Below, one piece after another: positions 1-5,378 of a stretch of DNA of 5,378 nt. The stretch comes from CAZSPL01 sp964608735. GTDB lineage: Bacteria; JAJVIF01; JAPKYR01; CAZSPL01. The position numbers and the translations under genes were made by a program. The stretch covers positions 1 to 5,378 of the forward strand of contig CAZSPL010000236.1 of NCBI GenBank assembly GCA_964608735.1, given 5' to 3'. The notes beneath the pieces are model-generated. The model saw only the letters and a program-made list of their open reading frames with translations, was not told the origin of the DNA and searched no databases. Positions within the stretch are counted from its first letter, which is position 1. Every line of letters begins with the position of its first letter.

Positions 1-179
1 GCCGGATCGGCGATGAACTGCCACATTCCCCATAGATTGTGGCTTGTGGCCGAAACAGCGGCTCCATCCAGCGCAGCCGGTGATGTCGCATCAAGGCTTC
101 CCTGGCTCGAACAGCCGATAGTGAGAACCATGACCGCGAGCACCATGATGAATCCGGCAATACTTCCTTTTTTCCTCAT
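1..179 (-). CDS. Lipoprotein of the WGxWQF family, N-terminal fragment
   Basis: This is the start of a gene that runs off the left edge of the window; 59 complete codons are present. The ATG at 179-177 has a GGAGG Shine-Dalgarno site seven bases upstream. The protein opens with a lipoprotein signal peptide: a basic N-terminus (MRKK), a hydrophobic core at about residues 7-21, and a lipobox ending TIGC with the acylated cysteine at 23, followed by Ser-Ser. The residue after the cysteine is not Asp, which by the E. coli rule favours outer-membrane sorting. After a short Ala/Ser/Pro-rich linker comes SHNLWGMWQF..DP at about residues 46-59. It matches SHYTWGLWQF..DP in the complete lipoprotein at 288-2411, so the two are paralogues whose lipidated cysteines are both at residue 23. 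The function is unknown. The rest of the gene and its C-terminal module lie outside the window. I am sure it is a lipoprotein start, and fairly sure of the family from one short motif. Confidence 0.88.
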   Translation of the reverse strand, partial: MRKKGSIAGFIMVLAVMVLTIGCSSQGSLDATSPAALDGAAVSATSHNLWGMWQFIADP

Positions 180-186
180 CGTATAT

Positions 187-191
187 CCTCC
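187..191 (-). promoter_or_regulatory. Shine-Dalgarno site for the left-edge lipoprotein gene
   Basis: On the minus strand the bases read GGAGG, followed by a seven-base spacer (ATATACG) and then ATG at 179. This is a near-ideal ribosome binding site. It supports the start codon of a gene that is too truncated here to be identified by length. Confidence 0.85.
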
Positions 192-229
192 ATTGACACT
201 GCTTCCCTAAGTATTTGGATGCGGAGTTC

Positions 230-235
230 ATTATA
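230..235 (-). promoter_or_regulatory. Possible -10 box for the left-edge lipoprotein gene
   Basis: The minus strand reads TATAAT exactly, about 50 bases upstream of the ATG at 179 and just beyond the T-tract of the preceding terminator. At a 17-base spacing the -35 position would be CCTTCT, inside the terminator hairpin, and it does not resemble TTGACA. There is no TG extension either. A separate promoter is logical after a strong terminator, but this match rests on one hexamer in an AT-rich stretch. Confidence 0.3.
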
Positions 236-240
236 AATGT

Positions 241-263
241 AAAAGCCCCCATAGAAGGGGGCT
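241..263 (-). terminator. Rho-independent terminator of the complete lipoprotein gene
   Basis: On the minus strand AGCCCCC (263-257) and GGGGGCT (250-244) form a seven-base-pair stem with the six-base loop TTCTAT. TTT follows directly, then the AT-rich ACATTTAT. The stem begins 24 bases after the TAG at 290-288, the usual place for an intrinsic terminator. A weaker hairpin (TTTCG at 269-273 with CGAAA at 280-284) lies between the stop codon and this stem. The terminator separates the complete lipoprotein gene from the next paralogue downstream. Confidence 0.87.
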
Positions 264-287
264 GTGAATTTCGTCATTCCGAAAGGG

Positions 288-2411
288 CTAATAGACCAGG
301 ATCCCGATGTCATCGAAACTCGTACCCGCATTGGTAATCGCGGTACCGCCCGCCGAGTTGCCGCATGCCCATGCGAATGCCGCCCGCGCATCGGTCTTGT
401 TGAATACATCGGGGAGCGCGAAGCGGCTGTATGTCCACTGGATATCCTGATATGCTGGCACCTGTATCCCGTGCCCCTCATCGTTGGTCTCATCGACATT
501 GGTATAGTTATCCTGTGCGTACATCGAAAAGCCCTGTATATGAGGGACGTTGTAATCAAGGCCGTCGAGAAACTGGCCTGACGGCCAGAACGGATTGCTG
601 GGGCCGTCGGCGACCTCGTTCGTCACGCCGACGATGGTACCGCAGTGGTTGCCATCCCACCATGGCCACATGTTGTTCAGGCGGATGTAGAAATCGGCGA
701 TGCAGGTCTCCGCGCCATCGGGCAGCGGCAGCACCGGGGTGGCAAACAGTGTCGCGGAGCCGGTCCAGTATGTGCCGGGGGTACCGGCGGGGTTGTTCTG
801 GAGGCCGCCCTCATCCCAGCAGAAGGAACCGTTCTGCGCGGTCATCTCAAGCGGCGCGAATTCGTTGAAAAGCGACTGTGGAAGGTAGCTCGGGTTGTAC
901 ATTATCGGGAACGCGCATGTTTCCCACACACAATTGGTGTTGACATTGTCCTCGGCGTTTTCGAGGATCGCATAGGCCTCAACCGAAGTATCCGAAACCT
1001 CGCTGGTACCGACGAGGCCGACGATTTTGTACTGGTATGCCTCGTTGCCCTCGACGTCGCTGTCGACGTAGTAGCTCTCGGATACCGGGCTCGCTGGAAG
1101 CAGCGCCCAGTCATCGCCGGTGTCGAACGGGTCCTGGCGGTAGATATTAAATCCAGATATTCCGGCCGTGTCATCCCAGTCAAGCTCGATGCCGGTAATC
1201 ATATTTGTGCCGTTGCGGACGACATCGAGCACGAGATTGTAATCAACCGGGATATCCGTGTTCACGTTGGTTTTGTAGATGAAATAAGCCGTGACTGGTT
1301 CGCCGGGGAGCAGCCCGCCATAGCCGGTTTCATCGGATGCCACCGAGATGAGCACATCAATTTCGCCGGTCGTGACCGGGTATGCATCGGTGGCAAGGAC
1401 GTTGAACACGGCGTAGCCTTCGCCAACCGAATCAGGCACTGACGATGTCGCCGGGTCGAATGTGCCCGGTGATTCGATGGTCACTTCATTCGATTCCGCG
1501 CCCTGCCAGTCGAACACGGTTATCTCGAGACCGAGACTGCCTCCACCCGGATGCAGGCTGTTCGCGGTTTCATTGACTTCTATTCGATATGCTTCGGGAC
1601 GGTTCGCGGCGGGAGGGAAATCGCCGGGCACCTCATAAGGCGGGTCGCCCTGGGGGAACGCCCACGATGCATCGACCGCGTAGTTGAAAATCAGCCCTTC
1701 ATTGCTGAATTCTATGGTGTAATGACGGACATTCTTCTGCCCGGCTGAGAACAGGCCGCGGCTTTCAACGGTGACCGCATCGACCGGTTCATCCGGGTCT
1801 TCGAGGACATCGGCGAAATATTTATATCCGTTGAGCGTGCAATTGTAGTCGGCGAATGAATCGGGCGCGCCGAGCAGGCCGTCGGTGTAACCGAAAATCG
1901 TGCCGTTGTTGACCGGGAATTCCGCTGGATTCCACCACCGCGTGTAACCGTCGGGATTCATCAGGCGCGTATCGCCATCGCCGGCCATGCGAAGCGCGGG
2001 GTCGGAGAACCCGGTCACCGAGCCGTTTGTGATGAGAATGCCGCATACATCGAATCCGGAGAATTCGGTCAGGCCGAGGAACGGATGCCGCAGGCCGATG
2101 TCGGCATCAATCGTATTGCCGTTGATGTGAAGCGTTTCGAGGCTGAGATAAACGAGCGCCGGTGGTTCGAGGAACGGAAGGGCGTTCAGGTGGAGGTTGC
2201 CGCTTCGCAGTTGAACGATGTCGAGCGACTGCGTCGCCGGATCAACCTGGAACTGCCACAGGCCCCACGTATAGTGGGATGATTCCGCGTTCACGGCCTT
2301 TTCAGGCGCTGGCGGAGCGACAGGATTGCCACTGCCGTTTGAGCATCCCACGGCCGCGAAGAACATCACGATGAGTAAAGCTGAAATCAGCACCTTCTTC
2401 AGAAGACGCAT
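288..2411 (-). CDS. Surface lipoprotein, WGxWQF family, with FN3-like and beta-sandwich C-terminal modules
   Basis: This is a complete 707-residue lipoprotein. ATG at 2411 is chosen because AAGAGGTG lies eight bases upstream; the in-frame GTG at 2420 falls inside that site. The signal peptide has basic MRLLKK, a hydrophobic core and a lipobox ending AVGC with Cys23, followed by Ser. A linker rich in Pro and Ala leads into the family region at about 43-380. Its motifs are WGLWQF..DP, GLRHPF, DGYTRWWNPAEFP, TLNGYKYF (about 192-199), FSAGQKNVR, GLIFNYAVDASW and GGLLPGE. Residues about 388-483 look like a fibronectin type III domain (ELDWDD, FNIYRQ, AYQYKIVGL). The last 225 residues are rich in Trp, Asn, Gly and Asp, carry six cysteines (494, 499, 531, 570, 590, 683) and end FDDIGILVY. 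They suggest an exported, disulfide-stabilised beta-sandwich, perhaps carbohydrate- or protein-binding, but this is inference. No catalytic motif is visible. A partial paralogue lies upstream and a third follows the terminator. Location at the outer surface is inferred from the lipobox. Confidence 0.95.
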   Translation of the reverse strand: MRLLKKVLISALLIVMFFAAVGCSNGSGNPVAPPAPEKAVNAESSHYTWGLWQFQVDPATQSLDIVQLRSGNLHLNALPFLEPPALVYLSLETLHINGNTIDADIGLRHPFLGLTEFSGFDVCGILITNGSVTGFSDPALRMAGDGDTRLMNPDGYTRWWNPAEFPVNNGTIFGYTDGLLGAPDSFADYNCTLNGYKYFADVLEDPDEPVDAVTVESRGLFSAGQKNVRHYTIEFSNEGLIFNYAVDASWAFPQGDPPYEVPGDFPPAANRPEAYRIEVNETANSLHPGGGSLGLEITVFDWQGAESNEVTIESPGTFDPATSSVPDSVGEGYAVFNVLATDAYPVTTGEIDVLISVASDETGYGGLLPGEPVTAYFIYKTNVNTDIPVDYNLVLDVVRNGTNMITGIELDWDDTAGISGFNIYRQDPFDTGDDWALLPASPVSESYYVDSDVEGNEAYQYKIVGLVGTSEVSDTSVEAYAILENAEDNVNTNCVWETCAFPIMYNPSYLPQSLFNEFAPLEMTAQNGSFCWDEGGLQNNPAGTPGTYWTGSATLFATPVLPLPDGAETCIADFYIRLNNMWPWWDGNHCGTIVGVTNEVADGPSNPFWPSGQFLDGLDYNVPHIQGFSMYAQDNYTNVDETNDEGHGIQVPAYQDIQWTYSRFALPDVFNKTDARAAFAWACGNSAGGTAITNAGTSFDDIGILVY

Positions 2412-2417
2412 ATGGAA

Positions 2418-2425
2418 CACCTCTT
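2418..2425 (-). promoter_or_regulatory. Shine-Dalgarno site fixing the start at 2411
   Basis: The minus strand reads AAGAGGTG from 2425 to 2418. From its GG (2420) there are eight bases to ATG at 2411. The upstream in-frame GTG (2420-2418) is part of this site and has no ribosome binding site of its own. The lipoprotein therefore starts MRLLKK and not three residues earlier. Confidence 0.8.
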
Positions 2426-2442
2426 AATATTTGTCTAAACCT

Positions 2443-2471
2443 AATATATTTGATGCCGAAGCAACGGTCAA
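2443..2471 (-). promoter_or_regulatory. Sigma-70-like promoter of the complete lipoprotein gene
   Basis: On the minus strand a -35 box TTGACC (2471-2466) is followed, after exactly 17 bases, by a -10 box TATATT (2448-2443). Each differs from consensus at one position. Transcription would start near 2436, giving a leader of about 25 bases with the Shine-Dalgarno site inside it. This is the strongest promoter match I found in the window. A 7-bp inverted repeat is centred on the -35 box, which suggests regulation. Confidence 0.78.
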
Positions 2472-2484
2472 TAGGACGCTTCGG
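2456..2484. promoter_or_regulatory. Inverted repeat centred on the -35 box, candidate operator
   Basis: CCGAAGC (2456-2462) and GCTTCGG (2478-2484) are perfect inverted copies separated by 15 bases. The dyad axis is at 2470, inside the -35 box TTGACC (2466-2471). The arm-to-arm spacing of 22 bases is about two helical turns, so a dimeric regulator could bind both arms on one DNA face. A regulator bound here would cover the -35 box and part of the spacer, which fits repression. The element lies upstream of the predicted transcription start, so it is unlikely to act as a leader hairpin. No regulator gene is in the window. Chance remains possible for 7-bp arms. Confidence 0.45.
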
Positions 2485-2547
2485 AAGGGAAACTTGTTCG
2501 AATAAAAACCTGGCGATTTTGAGGTATTTTGCTCTTTTGGCTACAGC

Positions 2548-2584
2548 GGGCTTTTAAGGCAGGCGTTGCTGCCCTGATAAGCCC
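2548..2584. repeat. Imperfect 37-base hairpin in the intergenic region
   Basis: GGGCTT (2548-2553) pairs with AAGCCC (2579-2584). Inside it, GGCAG (2558-2562) pairs with CTGCC (2569-2573) around the loop GCGTTG. The internal loop (TTAA against CTGAT) can add two A-T pairs. No T-tract follows on either strand, so it is not a normal terminator. It lies upstream of the predicted lipoprotein promoter and well upstream of the plus-strand gene. It might be a repetitive extragenic palindrome or another DNA structure; only one copy is visible here. Confidence 0.4.
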
Positions 2585-2664
2585 TCCCCTGAACCTGCTA
2601 TCATGATTGTTGTCTTAACTTCTGGAACCGGGACGTCAATCTGCCTTTCATGGTGCGGTCAAAA

Positions 2665-2676
2665 ATGATTAAATAT
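2665..2676 (+). repeat. Left copy of a 12-bp direct repeat flanking the membrane-protein gene
   Basis: ATGATTAAATAT occurs here and again, identically, at 3683-3694. The two copies bracket the plus-strand gene, 36 bases before its proposed start and 28 bases after its stop. Such a pair could be a target-site duplication or a recombination footprint left by insertion of the gene. The string is AT-rich, so a chance match cannot be excluded. Confidence 0.5.
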
Positions 2677-2712
2677 GAACCAGGATAGTTTGTTATAGGC
2701 GCGGTCGGCACC

Positions 2713-3654
2713 TTGACAATACCGATCTGGCCATACAAGTTTATGGCGGTTGCCATAGCGGTTACACTAATATTAGTGATTATAGTGTATCGGTATACTC
2801 GCTCAACAAGCTATATTGTGATAGCCGTTTTAGCCACAGTAACCGGAGCAACGGCGCCGTTGATTGCCGACAAAATGCTGGTTATCGGCACTTCCGCGGT
2901 CTGGGCCGTCATAATACTGTCTTTATTGCTCGGTTTCGGGCTGAGTTTATTGGTTGAAGCAATTGTTTTGTATAAATTGCACATAAATTGTAAAGTAATA
3001 GGCCCTGTACTAATAAAAGCCAATATGCTCTCGTACATATTTCTATTATTGGTTGCTCCTTTTGTGTGGCAGAATCCAGTTGAGCAAATTATTTCGTATA
3101 ATTCTACAGCAGTTAGAGACTTGATCGTGGATGGTTATCCGAGCGAGGCGATAAGAGCTGTAGAATGGCAGGGAATGACTACTGCTCAAATATTGGGAAT
3201 ATCGTTTTCAATATATAAAAGAATAAATCATAATCAAATATCTAAGAGCGTTGTCGAACAGGCAAATGGGGTGTTTAGAATAATGCAAAGTGGGGGCTTT
3301 CCCGGTCGTACGGAAGCGTGGAATTATAATGTTTATGGAAATATAAGGCGGTACTGCGAAATAGTCCTGACAAAGCCTTACATCGACGAAACTGACAAAG
3401 AGCAGCTTGAATGGATCATACAGGCGACTGGAATATGGCCGAGACTAATTAGATCAGCGATTAATGAATCGGTAGAGAATTTCAGAGAAGCTGCGGAGGA
3501 GCTTATAGAATTAGAAATGCAGGTTTTTCAGAAGAAGGATGATTACACACATTATTCTATATTATACATAAGTAATATACCTGATAATTATAAAATATCA
3601 GACGTGATGGTCCTCGAGATTGCGGCTTTTCTGGAAGAACAAGATATGAAATAA
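2713..3654 (+). CDS. Orphan four-helix membrane protein with soluble C-terminal region, function unknown
   Basis: I do not recognise this 313-residue protein. The N-terminal third has four hydrophobic segments, at about residues 10-27, 34-52, 61-87 and 104-120. The remaining 190 residues are soluble-looking and mostly helical, with an acidic stretch near 250-270 (ENFREAAEELIELEMQ) that could form an amphipathic helix. Positive residues after segment 1 (R27, R30) and segment 3 (K88, K94, K102) suggest those loops are cytoplasmic, which would put the C-terminus outside; this is tentative. No catalytic motif is apparent. TTG at 2713 is the earliest usable start, because TAG lies in frame at 2686-2688. 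ATG at 2743 would give 303 residues and keep all four segments. Neither has a good Shine-Dalgarno site. The gene is AT-rich, uses many ATA, TTA and AGA codons, and runs opposite to its GC-rich neighbours, which suggests acquisition by transfer. Confidence 0.85.
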   Translation: MTIPIWPYKFMAVAIAVTLILVIIVYRYTRSTSYIVIAVLATVTGATAPLIADKMLVIGTSAVWAVIILSLLLGFGLSLLVEAIVLYKLHINCKVIGPVLIKANMLSYIFLLLVAPFVWQNPVEQIISYNSTAVRDLIVDGYPSEAIRAVEWQGMTTAQILGISFSIYKRINHNQISKSVVEQANGVFRIMQSGGFPGRTEAWNYNVYGNIRRYCEIVLTKPYIDETDKEQLEWIIQATGIWPRLIRSAINESVENFREAAEELIELEMQVFQKKDDYTHYSILYISNIPDNYKISDVMVLEIAAFLEEQDMK

Positions 3655-3682
3655 TATCCGTTTTCTGATAAATCAAGCAGAG

Positions 3683-3694
3683 ATGATTAAATAT
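3683..3694 (+). repeat. Right copy of the 12-bp direct repeat
   Basis: ATGATTAAATAT is identical to 2665-2676 and lies 28 bases beyond the TAA of the plus-strand gene. The span from repeat to repeat is 1030 bases and contains only that gene. I found no inverted repeats just inside the two copies. Confidence 0.5.
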
Positions 3695-3702
3695 TAAAAT
3701 GT

Positions 3703-3741
3703 CAGCCCTAAACCACCAAAAGCTGTTGTGTCGTTAGGCTG
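3703..3741 (-). terminator. Possible weak terminator of the right-hand lipoprotein gene
   Basis: On the minus strand CAGCCTA (3741-3735) can pair with TAGGGCTG (3710-3703), leaving one bulged base. ACATTTTAAT follows. It begins 24 bases after the TAG at 3768-3766. The loop is long (24 bases) and the T-run short, so it is a poor intrinsic terminator. It could equally act in both directions between the two convergent genes, or be incidental. Confidence 0.33.
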
Positions 3742-3765
3742 CGAAGAGTAACGAATTATTAATAA

Positions 3766-5378
3766 CTACCAATCCCCACACACAAAACGCTGGAGGTTGC
3801 CAAGGTCCTGGGGAGTGGCGATCAAATCGTGCTGCGCATAGGGCGAGATGATGATCTGCGACGGCAACCCCTGGTACGCCCCAACCGCGTCGCTGAGATA
3901 TGAATCCATCGTGGTGAGCTCCCAATCGAGCCGCACAAGCTCATGCCGATACATACCCCCCTCCTGCAACTGCGCGCTCGCGACGATGCGGCAATATTCC
4001 GCGAGGCTGTGGTCGATTTCGATATCCAGTCGCCGTGCGTATTTCACATCGGTATGCGCCGTCGCTACCACAATCCCGGAGAACACATCGTCGCGGCTGT
4101 CGATGAATACAGGCGGCGAGACGCTTATATCGTAAACCGCGAGATTATGCGCGCTGCCGGAGACGCATCCGAGCACGAACGCCATCCGGTCTTCGAAATC
4201 GATCGCGATATCGCCGAACTGCCATGTGCCCGACGACGGCGGGTATTCGGAATTGATGATGAGAGTGTCGCTGTTGACCTGCATATAATACGGGTCGCCC
4301 GCGAGATATGACAGGTGCCTCAGCGCGGCGGACGTGCCGTTCAGGGTGACGAACCAGATATCGCCGTTGTAATCGAAATCGAGGCAGATGACATTCCCGA
4401 CGCCGGTGTTGAATGTCGTGAGCAGGTTGCCGTCGACATCGAATATATCAATCTGATCGTTCCCCGAGGAGCCGGGGTCGGCGAGCGCGATGCGCCCCGA
4501 AAATGAGCAGCAGTCGACCGAATGGTGGAAATTATTCTCCGACCAGGTGACATATTCCACCGCTTCGCCTATCGACGCGCCGGTGATGGTGACCGCCGAG
4601 AATTTATCCCAACTTGTTTGCACAAGCGCCTTCCCGGCATACGGGCCGTACTCGATAAGCCCCATGTCGCCGAGGAATACGCCGGACTGAAGCTGTACGC
4701 CGGTTATCGGGTATTCGGTATCGAAAACGTGCACTTCCTCGCCGCATTGCTCCGCAACCGTTTCTTCCACATCGACCATGTATTGAAAATAGGTTCCCTG
4801 CTGTTCGCCGGGAAGGATGCCGCCGTAGCCGGTCGGGGTCTGCGATTCAGCGGATATCCAGAGGAGGATGTCATCGGTCGACGTTATGTTGTCCGGCATC
4901 ATTTCGATTTCGTATGTCGAGAATCCCGCGCCGCCGCCGGTCGGGACAGCCGATGATGCATCGGTGAGCTCGCCGTTTGCCGAATACCCACCGATGATAT
5001 TCGCATCTGCATCGAACCAGTCGTAAACGTCTATCACAAGGTCGAGGAGTCCCGATGATTCGCCGGTGGAGACATCATACGCGAGTGAATTCTCGAGCTC
5101 GTGCACCTCGATGCGGTACGGCTCGGGCTGATTCGCGCCGGAGCTGAAATCATCGGGGATGTCGTACGGCGGGTCGCCGACGGGGAACATCCACGATGCA
5201 TCGACAGCGTAATTGAATATCAGCCCCGATGGCGTGTAGTCAATCACATATTGCCGAACATTTTTCTGTCCCGCGGAGAATACGCCCCTGTCGGAAGCAT
5301 CGATACTGCTCAACTCGTCATCCGGGTCGTCGAGGCTGTCGCAGAAATATTTATAACCGTTCAATGTCGCCGTGAAAT
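3766..5378 (-). CDS. WGxWQF-family lipoprotein paralogue with beta-propeller-like C-terminus, 5' end missing
   Basis: The frame stays open to the window edge, so the gene is cut at its start. The TTG at 5364 is not a start: it encodes the Leu of TLNGYKYF, at residue 193 in the complete paralogue, so about 190 residues, including the presumed signal peptide, lie outside. Counting that Leu as 1, residues 1-200 align with the complete lipoprotein: NGYKYF, FSAGQKNVR (29-37), GLIFNYAVDASW (47-58), GDPPY, YRIEV and YGGILPGE (180-187). Residues about 205-532 are unrelated to the paralogue. They contain repeated beta-strand units such as GRIALADPG with IDIFDVDGNLLTTF, LDFDYNGDIWFV, and FGDIAIDFEDRMAFVLG with LAVYDIS. 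These resemble blades of an NHL- or SMP-30-like beta-propeller; blade number is unclear. Cysteines include a Cys-Cys pair at 285-286 and one four residues from the end. A scaffold or binding role outside the cell is inferred; no enzyme motif is visible. Confidence 0.93.
   Translation of the reverse strand, partial: FTATLNGYKYFCDSLDDPDDELSSIDASDRGVFSAGQKNVRQYVIDYTPSGLIFNYAVDASWMFPVGDPPYDIPDDFSSGANQPEPYRIEVHELENSLAYDVSTGESSGLLDLVIDVYDWFDADANIIGGYSANGELTDASSAVPTGGGAGFSTYEIEMMPDNITSTDDILLWISAESQTPTGYGGILPGEQQGTYFQYMVDVEETVAEQCGEEVHVFDTEYPITGVQLQSGVFLGDMGLIEYGPYAGKALVQTSWDKFSAVTITGASIGEAVEYVTWSENNFHHSVDCCSFSGRIALADPGSSGNDQIDIFDVDGNLLTTFNTGVGNVICLDFDYNGDIWFVTLNGTSAALRHLSYLAGDPYYMQVNSDTLIINSEYPPSSGTWQFGDIAIDFEDRMAFVLGCVSGSAHNLAVYDISVSPPVFIDSRDDVFSGIVVATAHTDVKYARRLDIEIDHSLAEYCRIVASAQLQEGGMYRHELVRLDWELTTMDSYLSDAVGAYQGLPSQIIISPYAQHDLIATPQDLGNLQRFVCGDW

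Larger units (their letters stand above)
2412..2712. other. Divergent intergenic region between the complete lipoprotein gene and the membrane-protein gene
   Basis: This 301-base gap separates two divergently transcribed genes, and no credible reading frame was found in it. From left to right it holds the minus-strand Shine-Dalgarno site and promoter with an overlapping inverted repeat (2443-2484), an imperfect hairpin (2548-2584), and the left copy of a 12-bp direct repeat (2665-2676). I could not find a convincing sigma-70 promoter for the plus-strand gene in the right half. The best -10-like string, TATAGG at 2694-2699, has no matching -35 box. Confidence 0.7.

Noticed and set aside
176..559. 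A 127-residue minus-strand open frame spanning the end of the lipoprotein gene and its terminator
   Set aside because: It overlaps the real lipoprotein gene in another frame and reads through the terminator. Its Arg/Ser/Thr-rich composition is typical of a frame shadow.
645..1442. A 265-residue plus-strand open frame opposite the lipoprotein gene
   Set aside because: It lies wholly antisense to a gene with a clear family, promoter, ribosome binding site and terminator. Long antisense frames are expected in GC-rich coding DNA.
2412..2420. In-frame GTG at 2420 as the start of the complete lipoprotein (710 residues)
   Set aside because: The GTG lies within the AAGAGGTG ribosome binding site of the ATG at 2411, and starting at 2411 gives a cleaner lipoprotein signal peptide beginning MRLLKK.
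2548..2584. Hairpin as an intrinsic terminator
   Set aside because: No run of T follows the stem on either strand, and no gene ends nearby.
2713..2718. TTGACA as a -35 promoter box
   Set aside because: The hexamer is perfect, but at 16-18 bases downstream there is no -10-like sequence, and it coincides with the start of the plus-strand reading frame. It remains a minor reason to consider ATG at 2743 as the start.
2665..3694. A complete insertion sequence
   Set aside because: The enclosed protein has membrane segments and no transposase or recombinase motif, and I found no terminal inverted repeats inside the direct repeats.
5362..5364. TTG at 5364 as the start of the right-hand lipoprotein
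   Set aside because: The frame stays open upstream to the window edge, encoding FTAT before this Leu. The Leu aligns with an internal position (TLNGYKYF) in the complete paralogue.
1..5378. CRISPR array, tRNA, rRNA or phage attachment site
   Set aside because: I saw no regularly spaced repeats, no tRNA-like cloverleaf and no ribosomal RNA sequence on either strand when reading by eye.

Overview
The window looks like chromosomal DNA from an uncultured Gram-negative-type bacterium. It has Shine-Dalgarno sites, a sigma-70-like promoter, rho-independent termination and lipoprotein signal peptides. The phylum cannot be settled from the sequence. Most of the window is a GC-rich, minus-strand tandem array of at least three paralogous secreted or surface lipoproteins. 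Read in the direction of transcription, these are a large C-terminal portion at 5378-3766 (start outside the window), a complete 707-residue lipoprotein at 2411-288, and the first 59 codons of a third at 179-1. All three appear to belong to one uncharacterised family. Its signatures are a WG(L/M)WQF..DP motif soon after the lipidated cysteine, TLNGYKYF, FSAGQKNVR, GLIFNYAVDASW and GG(I/L)LPGE. I cannot attach an enzymatic or binding function to the family.

The two long members share about 200 comparable residues within the window and then diverge completely. The complete one continues into a fibronectin type III-like domain and a cysteine- and tryptophan-rich beta-sandwich-like C-terminus. 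The partial one continues into about 330 residues that resemble a beta-propeller. This suggests a common surface-anchored platform carrying exchangeable C-terminal modules.

Between the two long lipoprotein genes lies an AT-rich islet (about 2660-3760). It carries one plus-strand gene (2713-3654) for a 313-residue orphan protein with four predicted membrane segments and a soluble helical C-terminal region. A perfect 12-bp direct repeat (2665-2676 and 3683-3694) brackets this gene. With the opposite orientation and different base and codon usage, this points to an inserted cargo gene, although no transposase, integrase or terminal inverted repeat is visible.

The best regulatory signals belong to the complete lipoprotein gene. 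It has a TTGACC-17 bp-TATATT promoter, a 7-bp inverted repeat centred on the -35 box, a Shine-Dalgarno site that fixes the start at 2411, and a strong terminator at 241-263. The third lipoprotein gene follows that terminator and probably has its own transcription start. Nothing in the window forms a recognisable defence, CRISPR or biosynthetic system. The points of real interest are the modular lipoprotein family and the islet inserted into it.
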